64,000 nt of DNA from Przewalskia tangutica (Eukaryota > Streptophyta > Magnoliopsida > Solanales > Solanaceae): assembly GCA_029844215.1 (NCBI GenBank), contig CM056723.1, forward strand, positions 6,160,980 to 6,224,979. The letters are read 5' to 3'. This document shows positions 36,018-46,452 of this stretch, in pieces; position 1 is the stretch's first letter; each line of letters begins with the position of its first letter. Below the pieces are notes generated by a model. That model did no database searches and was not told the DNA's origin. It saw only the letters and a list, made by a program, of their open reading frames with translations. The position numbers and the translations under genes are program-made.

Positions 36018-37347
36018 TTTATTCAAAAAATATAAAAAAAAACAATTATTCGAAAATACAAAAAAAAATGTTTTATTCAAAAAATACAAAAAAGAAATGT
36101 TATTCAAAAAAAAAAAAAAAAATTAAGTATTATCGTTTAATTTTGTTGATACCAACACAGTTACAAGTGTGCATAATAAAAAAATTAAAAAAAAAAAAGT
36201 GATAATCAGTATGAGTTGACTTTGTGGTAAACCATAGATTCTTTTGGTACCTCTTATTCATACCCGCAGATGACATTGTCTTGCATGTTTTCAAGATAAG
36301 GACGAAACCGACCTCATCGTTTCATATGCATTGTGTGGTGAGTTATTTGAATAAGTTCAATTGCATTGCATTGTGATCTAGAACTTGGCCTGAATGTTTG
36401 TTGAGGCGAAATCTTGAGTAACACTCTGTAGGAAATGATCGTAGGCTTTCTTTGACCCGCTTGAGCCTTTTCACCTACCAAATAACATTATCCCTAGTAC
36501 ACCCTTTGAGCCTAAAACCTATTTTTTGACAACCGCATATTACACCTATACCTTTCTCGAGTGCGTCGCACTATCCTCTCTTGGCCCGACCTCCTCGAGT
36601 GCTTTAGAAATGTGCAAATGGTGACAAAATCTCACTGAAGTTTGCAAAGACAAAAATTGTCAAAGTCTCAAAGAATGAAAGGTAAACGACTTCACATAAA
36701 GAGGAAATCAAAAGCCCCAAAAAAAAAAAAAAGGGAATACATAAAAAAAAAAAAAGAGGGCTCCAAATGAAAGATTCAAAAGAAGTCAATACGTAAAAAC
36801 TGGGACAAAAAAGCAAGTCAAGATTAAAACACACAAATATCAAGCATGGACTTAGTCCAACTCTCGAGGAATGATTAGTCACTTTTACCCAAATGATATC
36901 CATTCCTTTCACCAAGCCTACATTACAAGCCCGTGACAAGCCCTACATGATCTTATCACGAGGGTTCTCACATTAGTGGATACTTACATGACGCCAAGCC
37001 TATGGTATCACAATTGCGCATTGAACATCTTTTTGAGTGTGAGCGCAATTCTCTCAACGTCCCAAAATTCAAAATATTGGAATATATGTGTGAGATGGGA
37101 CCTTCTTTCAAATGAGGCATTTGAAACATGAGATTACGTTTAGTTCGAAACTCGATGCAAGCAGTGTGTCGACATTCGGTATGTTTGAGATACTATCCAA
37201 ATCGTGCGAATTACACCAGAGTCAAACTCGGTTAGACTGAAAACAATAAAAGAACATCCTTTTGCACAATACTAATTGTTGGTATCAACTGGAGTCAGAA
37301 CGTAATGTCGTCTTCCATTTTTTCAGAAAAAACAAAAAATGCATATA

Positions 37348-37545
37348 TCATAAAAATTCTTATTTTTGCATCACGAACTACGTCTTGACTGATTCTCAAT
37401 GGATACGTGGCGCCACATCGCCTTCGGTCCCACATCATTTTAAAATCATAAAAAATTCTTATTTTTGCAGCATGAACTACGTCGTGACCTGACTCCCTCG
37501 GCGGGATACGTGAAGCACCACATCGACTTCTGGCCACACCGTAAG
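37348..37545 (+). repeat. Two tandem ~99-bp units with the same hairpin motif
   Basis: Units 37348-37446 and 37447-37545 both start CATAAAAA-TTCTTATTTTTGCA and contain GAACTACGTC followed by TGACTGATTC or TGACCTGACTC, a short stem-loop (clear in the second: TCCCTCGGCGGGA) and GATACGTG, then CACATCG. They are the third and fourth copies of the motif seen at 35672-36017. The hairpin of copy c (37375) is degraded. Confidence 0.65.
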
Positions 37546-38095
37546 AAATATTTCTTCCTTGTTTACGCATTACGACTCGATTTTGTCCATCGAGAGTTTA
37601 GCATCCTCATATTTTGCATCCATTACTACCTACATATTTTCGGGGGGTTGCATTCTCATCTACTCAATTGTACATTGTCCATATTCTCGCATTAGCTTTT
37701 CATTCATTATAAATTAAAACGTAAAAAAAAAAAAAAAAAAAAAAAAAGAAATGCTTACCTGATCGCCTTGATAGCGTCAAGATGCAACTTTACCCAGTTC
37801 AACATCTTCATTATCAGAAACCGACATTTTAAGGAATTCAGCAAGAAAATGACATAGATGTGAAAAAGCAGCAACTAGTCTTCGCAAACCAGGATCTGGC
37901 GTCAAGAGTCAAAGCTACTGAGTCGACGCTAATCAACCACTCATTTCCTAAAAACTCACAAGTTTTCCTCGAGTGCGGATCTTCATATCGCAAAGGCCGA
38001 ACACAACAATAAACCCATGCGGGTCACAAATGCACAACGCCTATGCAATGACGCTATCTCAACCTGACGGTCACAAAGCGAGTGCGCCTAAACCA

Positions 38096-38961
38096 ATGCA
38101 TTTCATTTTAAGCCTATGCAACGGCCGTTCATGTTTCGTCTATGCAACGACGAGCATCCGTGATCGCGTCCATGCAATCAGCTTTTCATTTTAAAAGCCC
38201 ATGCAACGGCTTCATTCATGTTTCGTCATGCAACGACGAGCATCTGATCGCGTCCACGCAACGCCGCTTTTCATTTTAAAAGCCCACGCAACGCTTATTC
38301 ATGTTTCGTCCATGCAACGACGAGCATCTGCGTCGCGTCCATGCAACGACGCTTTTCATTTTAAGCCTACGCAACGCTTCATTCATGTTTCGTCCATGCA
38401 ACGACGCATCTGCGTCGCGTCCATGCAACGACGCTTTTCATTTTAAGCCTATGCAACGGCCATTCATGTTTCGGCCCATGCAACGACGAGCATCTGCATC
38501 GCGTCCATGCAACGACGTCTTTTCATTTTAAGCCTATGCAACGGCTTCATTCATGTTTCGTCCATGCAACGACGAGAATCTGCATCGCGTCCATGCAACG
38601 ACACCTTTTTATTTTTAAGCCTATGCAACGGCTTCATTCATGTTTCGTCCATGCAACGACGAACATCTGCATTGCGTCCAAAAACGACGTCCTTTCATTT
38701 TAAGCCTATGCAACGGCTTCATTCATGTTTCGTCCATGCAACGACGAGCATCTGCATCGCGTCCATGCAACGACGCCTTTTTTATTTTTAAGCCTATGCA
38801 ACGGCTTCATTCATGTTTCATCCATGTTTCATCCATGCAACGATTTAACATCCGTGATTGCGTCCCAAAAACGACGCCCTTTCATTTTAAGCCTACGAAC
38901 GGCCGTTCATGTTTCGTCTATGCAACGACGAGCATCTGCATCGCGTCTATGCAATGACGCC
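38096..38961 (+). repeat. 86-bp tandem minisatellite, about ten units
   Basis: Ten head-to-tail units of 82-102 bp, most close to 86 bp. Each contains TTCATTTTAAGCCTATGCAA, CGGCTTCATTCATGTTTCG, CCATGCAACGACGAGCATC and GCGTCCATGCAACGACG. Within each unit the word ATGCAACG occurs about three times, so the unit itself grew from a shorter repeat. The length is usually not a multiple of three, so open stretches across it shift frame and are not genes. It lies about 0.3 kb before the 3' LTR. Confidence 0.85.
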
Positions 38962-39010
38962 ATCAACATCCACAATAACCTTGTCTTTTTCAACACCACA
39001 TCACCTGCAA

Positions 39011-39117
39011 CCCAGTGTCAATCATACTTTAACACTGAGACATTTTTAAATCGGTCACTTTGCTTTTATTTTTTTTTGCGTCACAACGACCCAGTGTCAT
39101 CATGATTTGACACTGGG
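39011..39117 (+). repeat. Twin hairpins before the 3' LTR
   Basis: The second copy, 39090-39117, is a perfect 10-bp stem (CCCAGTGTCA / TGACACTGGG) with an 8-nt loop. The first, 39011-39038, has the same arms with a few mismatches. Both are followed by GACATTTTT or GGACATTTTT. They lie 120-230 bp upstream of the 3' LTR. Confidence 0.7.
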
Positions 39118-39236
39118 ACATTTTTGGATCTGCATCATCCCTATTTTTGAGTTCTAGTTTATAAAACAGGACAAAATTGGCTACAAGTCAACATCTTTGT
39201 CCAAGACTCTTCCATCATCTCCGCATAAAGAGGACA

Positions 39237-41704
39237 TGTTGTGATCAATTTTGACCCGTTTTTGTATATTTGTTGCAATTCTAAGTATTTTAGCACATCG
39301 CATTTTAATCAGCATTTTTTGCATTTTTATCTTATTATGTTAAAATAAGCATATGTCTTTGTTAATATTATGTTTTGTTATTGTTATAATCGCTGCTTTA
39401 TTTTAATAATATTTGCATCCTTTTAAATAATTAATTGACATCCCATTTTTTACTTTTAATCAGGCATTAAACATGTCTTTAAAATTGCATTTTAGTATTA
39501 TTGCGTCGGCATTTGCATTTTAATAATTTTGCATATTTTTAAATAATTTTTCTTTAAATAATTAACCAGCCTTGCATTTTTGTCAAACCACCAAATCCAA
39601 GACACAATTTGAATCACCCAAGCCGACACTACTTTTAATATCATCCAAACACCCTCTTTTATTTTTCCCCCCTAAAATCAAAACCTACTTTTCATTTCCC
39701 CCCAAATACCAAACCCTAACACACCCCCCTATATAATAAACTTTCCCCCCAACACAACAAAAAATGAACCCCAGCCGTCCCTCACCCTCTCCTTAACTCT
39801 CACTTCAGCCCTCACTCTCCTCTCACAAACCCTAGCTCTCCCGTCGCCGCCGCCCCTTTCGCCGGAGCTCCAAGCTCCGGCGAACACCTTCCAGCAGTCT
39901 ACCCCTACCCTCTGATCCCTTTCTCCGTCACACCCCCACTGCTCCCGTCGCCACCACCCCGTCGTCGGCGAACCTCACACCACTGTTAACACAGCCCTCA
40001 CCCCACTGTCGTTAACTCCGGTGAACCCCACTATTTCCATCATCGCCATATCCCTGAACCACCGTCGACCGCCGACGAACCTCCACTATCCGGTGAACCT
40101 CGACCACTCACACACATACAACACCAGCAACACCCCGTCGCGAACCACCATTCCATTTCCCGTCGCCGCCAGTCCCCGTCGCCGCCAGTCTCACCGGCGA
40201 GCTACCCTAGCCGACAGCAACCCTCTCCGTCAACCCTAACCCACTGAACCAGCGAACCTCATTCCAGCGAACAACCCACCGCCGGCGAACCTCACTGCTG
40301 TGGCGGCGTCGCTCCGGCGACCTCGCCGTGGAAGCGACGCCACGCCACGCTTTTCGTGTTGTATTGTCAATATCACCGTTTGTATCTCTTTGTTTGGCTA
40401 TGTTGGAAACCGATTTGATTTTGTTTTGGTGATTCGCCGAATTTTAGAACTCCGTCGAGCTTTCTTGCTTTCGCGCTTTATTCTTGATTTCCGTGAACCG
40501 CCTCGCTTTGGCTATTTCTCGACCGATTTTAGTATTTTGTTATTTTATACTATGGTTATGGATCGTTTGATTTCTTGTTTGGTAATACGGAGTAAAACCC
40601 CGACGGCTTTGAAATCTCCGCGATATCGCCATCGTTACGTCATTTTGGGCCTGTTCGTCTCGCTTTGGTTATCTGTTAGATGATTGTTGGCCATTTATCG
40701 CCATCGACCGGTATTTTTTCACCGGTTTTAGGCTATTTTGCTATTGTTTTGGCTATATTGCTATTAATTTGACATTTTTTCTTGGTTTCTTGATTTTGAA
40801 CAAGATACTACTTTTGGTATTTTACTGATTTGAACATGATACTACACTTTGGTATTAAGCTGATTTTGAATAGGATACTACACCCTGGCCAATGAAAAAG
40901 TTATCCGTCGATTTTTGAGGCCTCCCCAGGTGCAAAGACGGAAAATAAAATAAATGAAGCTTTCTGGGCAAGGATGATTTCTTCCACTTACATCGGATAA
41001 CCAACATGCGCTGCAAGGCGAATTCTCGCACCGCACTTGTTTAGCCGCCCTACTTTATATTTTTACATATCTGAGCCCTCCGTGTTTAAAACTATTATTG
41101 TTTTGGCGCGGATCCGAAGGTTTTATTTATTTTATTATTTTTAGCAATATTGGCCGATGAAGGAATCCCGTCTGATTTCCAAGGCCTCCCCTGTACAAAA
41201 GACGGATTTATTTGCTTTGTTTGTTAATTTTTGCTATTATTTTAAAATTTATGTATTCTATTACTAATACTTTTACTAAGTGTTTATGTGTTTCCGGAGA
41301 TGCATTTCAAAAAGAATGCCCCGGAGTTTATTTTATGTCGTATTTAATTTCATGTTTTATTATTTTGCATTGTATTTTATTTTAATTGTAAATTATGTAA
41401 AATGCTTAGAATAGGTAGAATAAAAAGAGCAATAAATAATTAACCTAGGTTTGAACGAACAACCGCAAGTTAGCGGATCTTAAAGGATGCCTAACCCCTT
41501 CCCTTTAGGATAATAAAGAACCCAGATCCAGAATCTCACTAATTTCGCAGACCATTAAATGGAAGTCAATTGCAGTATTTTTATTGCAATAAACTAAGTG
41601 TCCTAATTCACTATAATAATTAGGTGGCGACTCCTTAAATACATTTAGGAATCTAACCATAGCAGTAATCCCGTTTCCGACTCCGGTTAAAATGGGGTGT
41701 TACA
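39237..41704 (+). repeat. Right LTR of the Ogre-like element
   Basis: 2468 bp, from TGTTGTGATCAATTTTGACC to GGGGTGTTACA. The TATA box TATATAATAA lies at 39730-39739 before a C-rich leader. The CCG-rich centre (39840-40340) explains the open stretches at 40021-40239 and 40300-40683, which I do not regard as genes. Near the 3' end is the box with AACCGCAAGTTAGCGG and an AATAAA (41444-41520). Confidence 0.88.
41444..41520 (+). promoter_or_regulatory. Conserved LTR 3' box with hairpin and AATAAA
   Basis: TAGGTTTGAACGAACAACCG, then the 4-bp stem-loop CCGCAAGTTAGCGG, GCCTAACCCCTTCCCTTTAG and GATAATAAAGAA containing AATAAA. The same box is present in the left LTR (34144-34220) and, with small changes, in the otherwise different solo LTR (33516-33590). 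Its position near the LTR end fits an RNA 3'-end signal; that role is inferred. Confidence 0.55.
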
Positions 41705-42213
41705 GCACCTATACCCCTCTGCGCCAAGCAGATTGCTCTCATATACGGATGCAGATTGGGCAGGGTGTCCGGACACGCGATGCTCCACCTCCGGCTTTTG
41801 TGTTTTCTTAGGAGATAATCTGATTTTTTGGTCTGTCAAGCGACAAACTACCCTATCTAGATCCAGTGCCGAGACTGAGTACAGAGGCGTTGCAAATGTA
41901 GTAGCTGAGATTTGTTGGCTCAGAAACTTACTGTTAGAACTTCGATGTCCTTGCGCGGACATCTATCAGTGTAATCGTGATAACATCTCTGCCATCTATT
42001 TGTCTCATAATCCGGTTCAGCATCAGTGAATCAAGCACATTGAGATAGACCTACACTTTGTTCGTGAGAAAATTGCTCTAGGCCATGTCAGAGTATTACA
42101 TGTTCCATCATCCTATCAGTATGCAGACATATTTACCAAAGGACTTCCCAGACATTTGTTTCTCGACTTCAGATCCAGTCTCAGCGTCCGGCCTCCTCCC
42201 GCTCCGACTGAGG
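41705..42213 (+). pseudogene. Copia-2 RNase H, right half
   Basis: Resumes after the second GCACC copy with LLSYTDADWAGCPDTRCSTS, SVKRQTTLSRSSAETEYRGV and VVAEICWLRNLLLE. After an in-frame TGA at about 42028 it continues KHIEIDLHFVREKIALGHVR and ADIFTKGLPRHLF, ending PPPAPTEGV before a stop. These are the RNase H active-site region and the C-terminal tail of a copia polyprotein. A purine run (GAGGGGG) then serves as polypurine tract before the 3' LTR. Confidence 0.87.
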
Positions 42214-42216
42214 GGG

Positions 42217-42424
42217 TGTTTAAACATGTAAATATATGAAACAATATATTCCCTACCCATAATTAGAATATTTCTATATATTGTGTAAATATAATTATGG
42301 TAAGACTAGGATTCCTCTTTTGTATAGACTTAGGATTCCTATTGTATAAAAAATGAATATTATACACTATATATACATTGATATTAATGAAAGACTCTCC
42401 GAGAAAGATTAATATCATCTTTAA
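42217..42424 (+). repeat. Copia-2 3' LTR
   Basis: Starts TGTTTAAACATGTAAATA after the polypurine tract and runs to about AATATCATCTTTAA. The expected terminal CTTACA is altered, so the outer boundary is uncertain by a few bases. It is clearly homologous to the 5' LTR at 23560 and to the copia-3 LTRs. Confidence 0.82.
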
Positions 42425-42844
42425 CCTTGTCTCTACCCATTTTTCCTACAGCTTCTTCATAACTAATTATAGGTTCCTTTTCATAATTTTGCTCTCTTGG
42501 TATCATCAATTGTCATAATTTATGTATCATAAAAATAAAAGAAAATAAACTGCATATAGTAAATTCTTAAAATATACTTTTTATTTTTAAAGAGAAATAT
42601 TCTAATAAAAAATTTACTTTTTCAACTGACCTAAAATTTCAATCTTCAATCCACTGTATATAATATCTAAAAACTCTCTCTTATTTCTTACTTTTTGAAA
42701 TAATGAAATAGTAGTAACAGAAAGGAGTTAAGTTCAAATAGGAAAGTTTTAACAAATTTTTTAGCGCTGACATTTTTTTTCTCGTGGTCGATTATCATCA
42801 TCTTCAAATGAGAGTTTTTTTTGTTTGTATGGGAGGGGGAGGGG
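42425..42844. other. AT-rich spacer
   Basis: About 420 bp between the copia-2 LTR and the next hAT element, with no gene or clear element. The word TTCCT, identical to the 5-bp left flank of copia-2, occurs at about 42445, but roughly 20 unexplained bases separate it from the LTR end. Confidence 0.4.
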
Positions 42845-42852
42845 CTTGAACA

Positions 42853-43668
42853 TAGGGCTACACAACAGGATAAAATCGGACCGGACCGAGGACCGAATTT
42901 TTAGAAAATTAGGACCGAAGTCTGGACATAATTTATCGGGCGGATCCGATCCAAGTCTTTTTCGGTCCGGTCCGGTCCGGTTATATGAACCGAATGGACC
43001 CTGTACGGTACATGGTCGATGGTGTCATTAGCGCCCGCCGTGGCGCTACAACGATTCCGGCGAGCTCATGCCTCCATTGGATACGAGACTAACACCATTA
43101 GCTTCGTTTCATCAAGCCTATCACTCCCATACTAACCACATCGATCAATTTTAAGGTTTAGGCATTCAATTTTCAGATCGAAATTCGTCCTCGGTTTTTC
43201 GCTTTTTCACGAAGTTCAGTAACAATCGACGGTGGTGGGTGGTGTCATTAGCACCGCCTGCTCCTGGCCGTCATTTCTATACCTCCCACGTCCCTCGATT
43301 CATCCCCTATACCTCCGACGATTAGATCGCAAAACACCGAAATCCTAGCCACCGTTTTTCATTTTTCGGGGAACTCATGTGGTTTCAGGCATCGGCAGTG
43401 GTACCATTAAATTCGTCTTGAGACATACTACAAGAAACACTTACCCCGTTCCTCGATTAACACTCGTCGTGAAGACACCATTGTTGACGTCGACGGGTCG
43501 AGCTTGAGTTCGGACATGACTGGTGCGTTCACTGGGCAACCTTCAATGGACCGGACCGCACCGAAACCCGAAAATATAAATTAAAAAGATCGAGGATCGG
43601 ACCCAAACTTACCGGTCTGGTTTGGTCCGGTCCTTTTTTCGGTTCGGACCGAATTTTTTGTAGCCCTA
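42853..43668. mobile_element. hAT-type non-autonomous element with 8-bp duplication
   Basis: An 816-bp element with TAGGGCTACACAA at the left and TAGGGCTACAAAAAATTCGG on the opposite strand at the right, flanked by perfect 8-bp duplications CTTGAACA (42845-42852, 43669-43676). Subterminal CGGACCGGACCG and CCGGTCCGG words fill about 110 bp at each end. The middle (about 43020-43560) is different: balanced composition, with GGTGTCATTAGC twice (about 43020 and 43240). It may be captured host sequence. No transposase. Confidence 0.9.
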
Positions 43669-43724
43669 CTTGAACATGTCTTGAATGACAAAATCCGATC
43701 TTAGCGATGCAATTGAAAAAATAA

Positions 43725-46447
43725 TGTCACGACCCGACCTGACGGGCCGCGACTAAGCGTCCTAATGACGACATTATACTAACCAGTCACGTAACCAGAC
43801 TGACACTAAAGACAATATAAAATCCGGCAGAATAGCATTGCAATCATAACACATGTCCGAATAGGCAAGCCGGCAAAGCTGTCTTTACACGCGAATAATC
43901 ATGTCTCCTGAGGAGTCACATCTAACCAACTTAATAAAATGGACAAGCCGACAAGGCTGCCCCCACATAGTATTACGTATACACGGGAACATCCCAAAAA
44001 CAGAATACAACAACGCAGAAGACCAAACATGTTTACAACCCACATACGTACAACCTACAACTGTATACAGACCTCTAAGAATATGATAACAACATATGAC
44101 GGGATAGGGCCCTGTCGTGCCCCTAAATATGCATAGGTCCAAGATTAAAGATCTGTACCAAACTGACTAAGCTCCAAATCAATGGAGCTCTCCCAAACAG
44201 CTAAGTGGAAACACTAGACTAACGGATCACCAAAATTGAGTACCTGTACCTGCGGGCATGAAACGCAGCCCTCCGAGAAAAGAGAGTCAGTACGAAAGAA
44301 TGTACCGAGTATATGAAACATAAAGTACGAAATAGACAATTATAACTGGTCAAAACGTACAGGAGACATGTAAGATTATCAAATGTCAATCTAATTGTGC
44401 CATAGAAAATAGAGAATCAACTGTGCCTTATAAAAATGAGAGTCAAGTCAAAAACCATGAATGCATGTCCATATGGTCATCATATACATATATACATATA
44501 ACGTAATCTGGCCCTCTAGTGTGAGACTCGGTGGAATCATATCATAATCCGGCCCATACTGGTACTCGGTGAAGTCATCATCTCATTTATGCATGCATCC
44601 TACGTAAGTCGGCCCTCTAGTGAGGGACTCGGTGAACAATGCAAGGTTGTGCACGAACATAAGTCGGCCCGGGACTCAGAGAAGTGAAGTAATAATACTT
44701 AGCACGAGTAGATATCATGAGCAACCATATACAAGTAGAAATCATCATTTGACTCTCAATAAAATCATTACAATAACTCTTTACTGAAAAATCATAGGCA
44801 CTTCTCATAACAGATATCTTTAAGAGTTAGACTATGTGAAAATCATGTACGTCCGCCGTACTTTCATTAAATCATGTCAAAAAGAAAAAAAGGAAGAGTT
44901 TCACATACCTCTTAGTCGAATGACGACTTCCTATTCTATAAAAATCCGGGCAGCACTCCCCCTGTTTATATGTACATCCACAATTTACAACAAATGCCAA
45001 CCAAATCAATAACCAAGCACAATTTCAAGATATAACCAAATTAGTCCTATATACTTCATATACGCTACCATAATACATCCTTTCTCTTTACATTTATGGA
45101 ATACAATTACCATAACAATCAAGGTGATTACTACACCTATTTCTCATGTTAATCCATATTAGAACAACCTTAAAACAGTCCATCAACTCTGGCGATAACA
45201 ACCAGAGTTCGAATCCTATAATTACAACATATCATCCCTTTTTACCCTTTAATTCATTTAAGACATGTATTAGTAATTACCACAACATATATACATGTTT
45301 ATAATCAAATTTCCAACATTTTAACTCCATAAAATCAGCCCTTAATACCTCACAACAATGTCTAATAATTTCATGAAGTTCTTGGTCACAGCATGTCATA
45401 ATTTCCATAACTCTTTTCTTAACTTTCTTAGAATCCAATTTCCCTTTTCAACATTTTCATATAGCCAACTATAACTTAAATTTAAACATCAAGGTTTTCC
45501 TTCAATTTCAACATGCCATTAGTGACGTTAATAACAATAACATAATCGAATTCAATGTATACAAAAAACAGTCCCTAATTCGGTATCAATGTCCAAAATA
45601 TTCACATGCAATGCCTAATTTCTAAATTTTTCTTAACACAAATTCATTCCTTTTACTACAATAACATACACTTCAATTATACCATAAAAAGAAGAATTTC
45701 TTACCTTAATTTGTGCCAAAACAGTCTCTAAAATCGGTCCACTGCCCTTGTCCGAAATGCCCACTATTTCTCACCATTTCTCCGACTAAAATGACATGCA
45801 TGTAATCTACAATTTTAACCCATCATTCTTACACGTTTTTCTTCCCGAAAATTTGTCTTAAAATCTTGAATTTTTGGAGGCTCAATTTCGATCAGCAGTT
45901 GGCCGAAACCCACTGTTTTTGGGTGCTAATTTGCTCAAAATTGATGGAAGGATTTCTCTAGGAACAATGAGGGATTTAATCTTCAATTTTATTGTGAGAT
46001 GGAAGGAATTTTCGTCCAAGAGAGGAGATGAGAGGAGTTGAGAGTTGAAATATGATTTTTGGTAAGAATATGGAGAGTTTCTAAGGTTTAAATTGTGGGT
46101 TGAAGTTATTTTTGCAATATGGTCCAATTTCCACAATTAACTACCTTTATATCCCACTTCTTTTAAATCTTAACTCCCGCTTCCGTTAATTATCGAGAAT
46201 TTCATAAGGTCTCGTATTCTCCCTGTCGTAATCCTTATAATACGACACTAATCTATAACGGGAATATACAACTATCATTATAAGTTCTCAACATCACACT
46301 CGTTGTAACCAAATTTTTCCCAGACTTACATCCTTTTGTATACTAATTTTCGTGTTAACATATGTAATTATTTTTTATATCTAATACTCGAATCTTACTT
46401 CCTTAATGATGTCCTTAATTATCACCTTAAATTTACAAGGCGTAACA
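43725..46447 (+). repeat. Solo LTR, TGTCACGACCC family, copy 1
   Basis: 2723 bp from TGTCACGACCCGACCTGACG to TACAAGGCGTAACA, flanked by perfect 5-bp duplications AATAA (43720-43724, 46448-46452). No primer site, coding sequence or second LTR lies within. It is homologous along its length to 52919-55992 (for example ATGTACGTCCGCCGTACTTT). Variable GGGACTCGGTGA-type repeats occur at about 44510-44680. The orientation is given by the TG start and assumed. Confidence 0.85.
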
Positions 46448-46452
46448 AATAA

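Larger units (their letters stand above)
34401..39236 (+). other. Internal region of the Ogre-like element, non-coding
   Basis: 4.8 kb between the LTRs with no recognisable gag, protease, reverse transcriptase or integrase on either strand. It contains the primer site, AT-rich spacers, A-runs (for example 37722-37746), four copies of a hairpin motif (35672-37530), a minisatellite (38096-38961), two hairpins (39011-39038, 39090-39117) and a purine-rich AAAGAGGACA just before the 3' LTR as candidate polypurine tract. Replication would depend on proteins from another element. Confidence 0.75.
27675..41704 (+). mobile_element. Tat/Ogre-like LTR retrotransposon without gag-pol
   Basis: A 14,030-bp insertion in copia-2 with perfect 5-bp target duplications GCACC (27670-27674, 41705-41709). 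Both LTRs begin TGTTG and end GGGGTGTTACA. The left LTR is split by a 4261-bp solo LTR, so the element itself is about 9.8 kb with LTRs near 2.46 kb. The primer site TGGCGACTCCGCTGGGGA (34404-34421) is of the tRNA-Arg type that I associate with Ogre elements. The internal region (34401-39236) has no recognisable gag or pol, so it is a large non-autonomous derivative. The two LTRs are visibly very similar apart from scattered small indels, which suggests a fairly young insertion. Confidence 0.88.
23560..42424 (+). mobile_element. Ty1/copia element 'copia-2', split by Ogre-like insertion
   Basis: 5' LTR 23560-23758, tRNA-Met primer site 23759-23772, gag from 23923, protease, integrase, reverse transcriptase and RNase H in copia order, and 3' LTR 42217-42424. 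The RNase H region is opened by the 14-kb element at 27675-41704. Without it the copia element is about 4.8 kb, a normal size. Stops and frame changes in gag, reverse transcriptase and RNase H show it was dead or decaying. The 3' flank does not show an immediate copy of the 5-bp 5' flank (TTCCT), though that word occurs about 20 bp further on. Confidence 0.9.

Noticed and set aside
36604..36939. 111-codon minus-strand frame with hydrophobic segments
   Set aside because: Arises from A-runs and AT-rich sequence on the plus strand within the Ogre-like internal region; Phe/Leu runs only.
38096..38961. Regular repeats resembling a CRISPR array
   Set aside because: Units are continuous tandem repeats with no unique spacers, lie inside a plant retrotransposon, and have no cas genes nearby.
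37973..39105. Overlapping open frames rich in MQRR, CNDAF and HATT motifs, suggestive of a repeat protein
   Set aside because: They are the 86-bp minisatellite read in different frames; the unit is usually not a multiple of three, so no single frame persists.
40021..40683. Pro/Arg-rich open frames that look like a gene start
   Set aside because: They lie in the CCG-rich centre of the Ogre-like right LTR; the left LTR copy at 28500-28990 has frame-breaking indels in the same place.
42437..42450. TTCCT as right-hand target duplication of copia-2
   Set aside because: It is about 20 bp away from the LTR end and the intervening bases are unexplained, so I did not use it to set the boundary.
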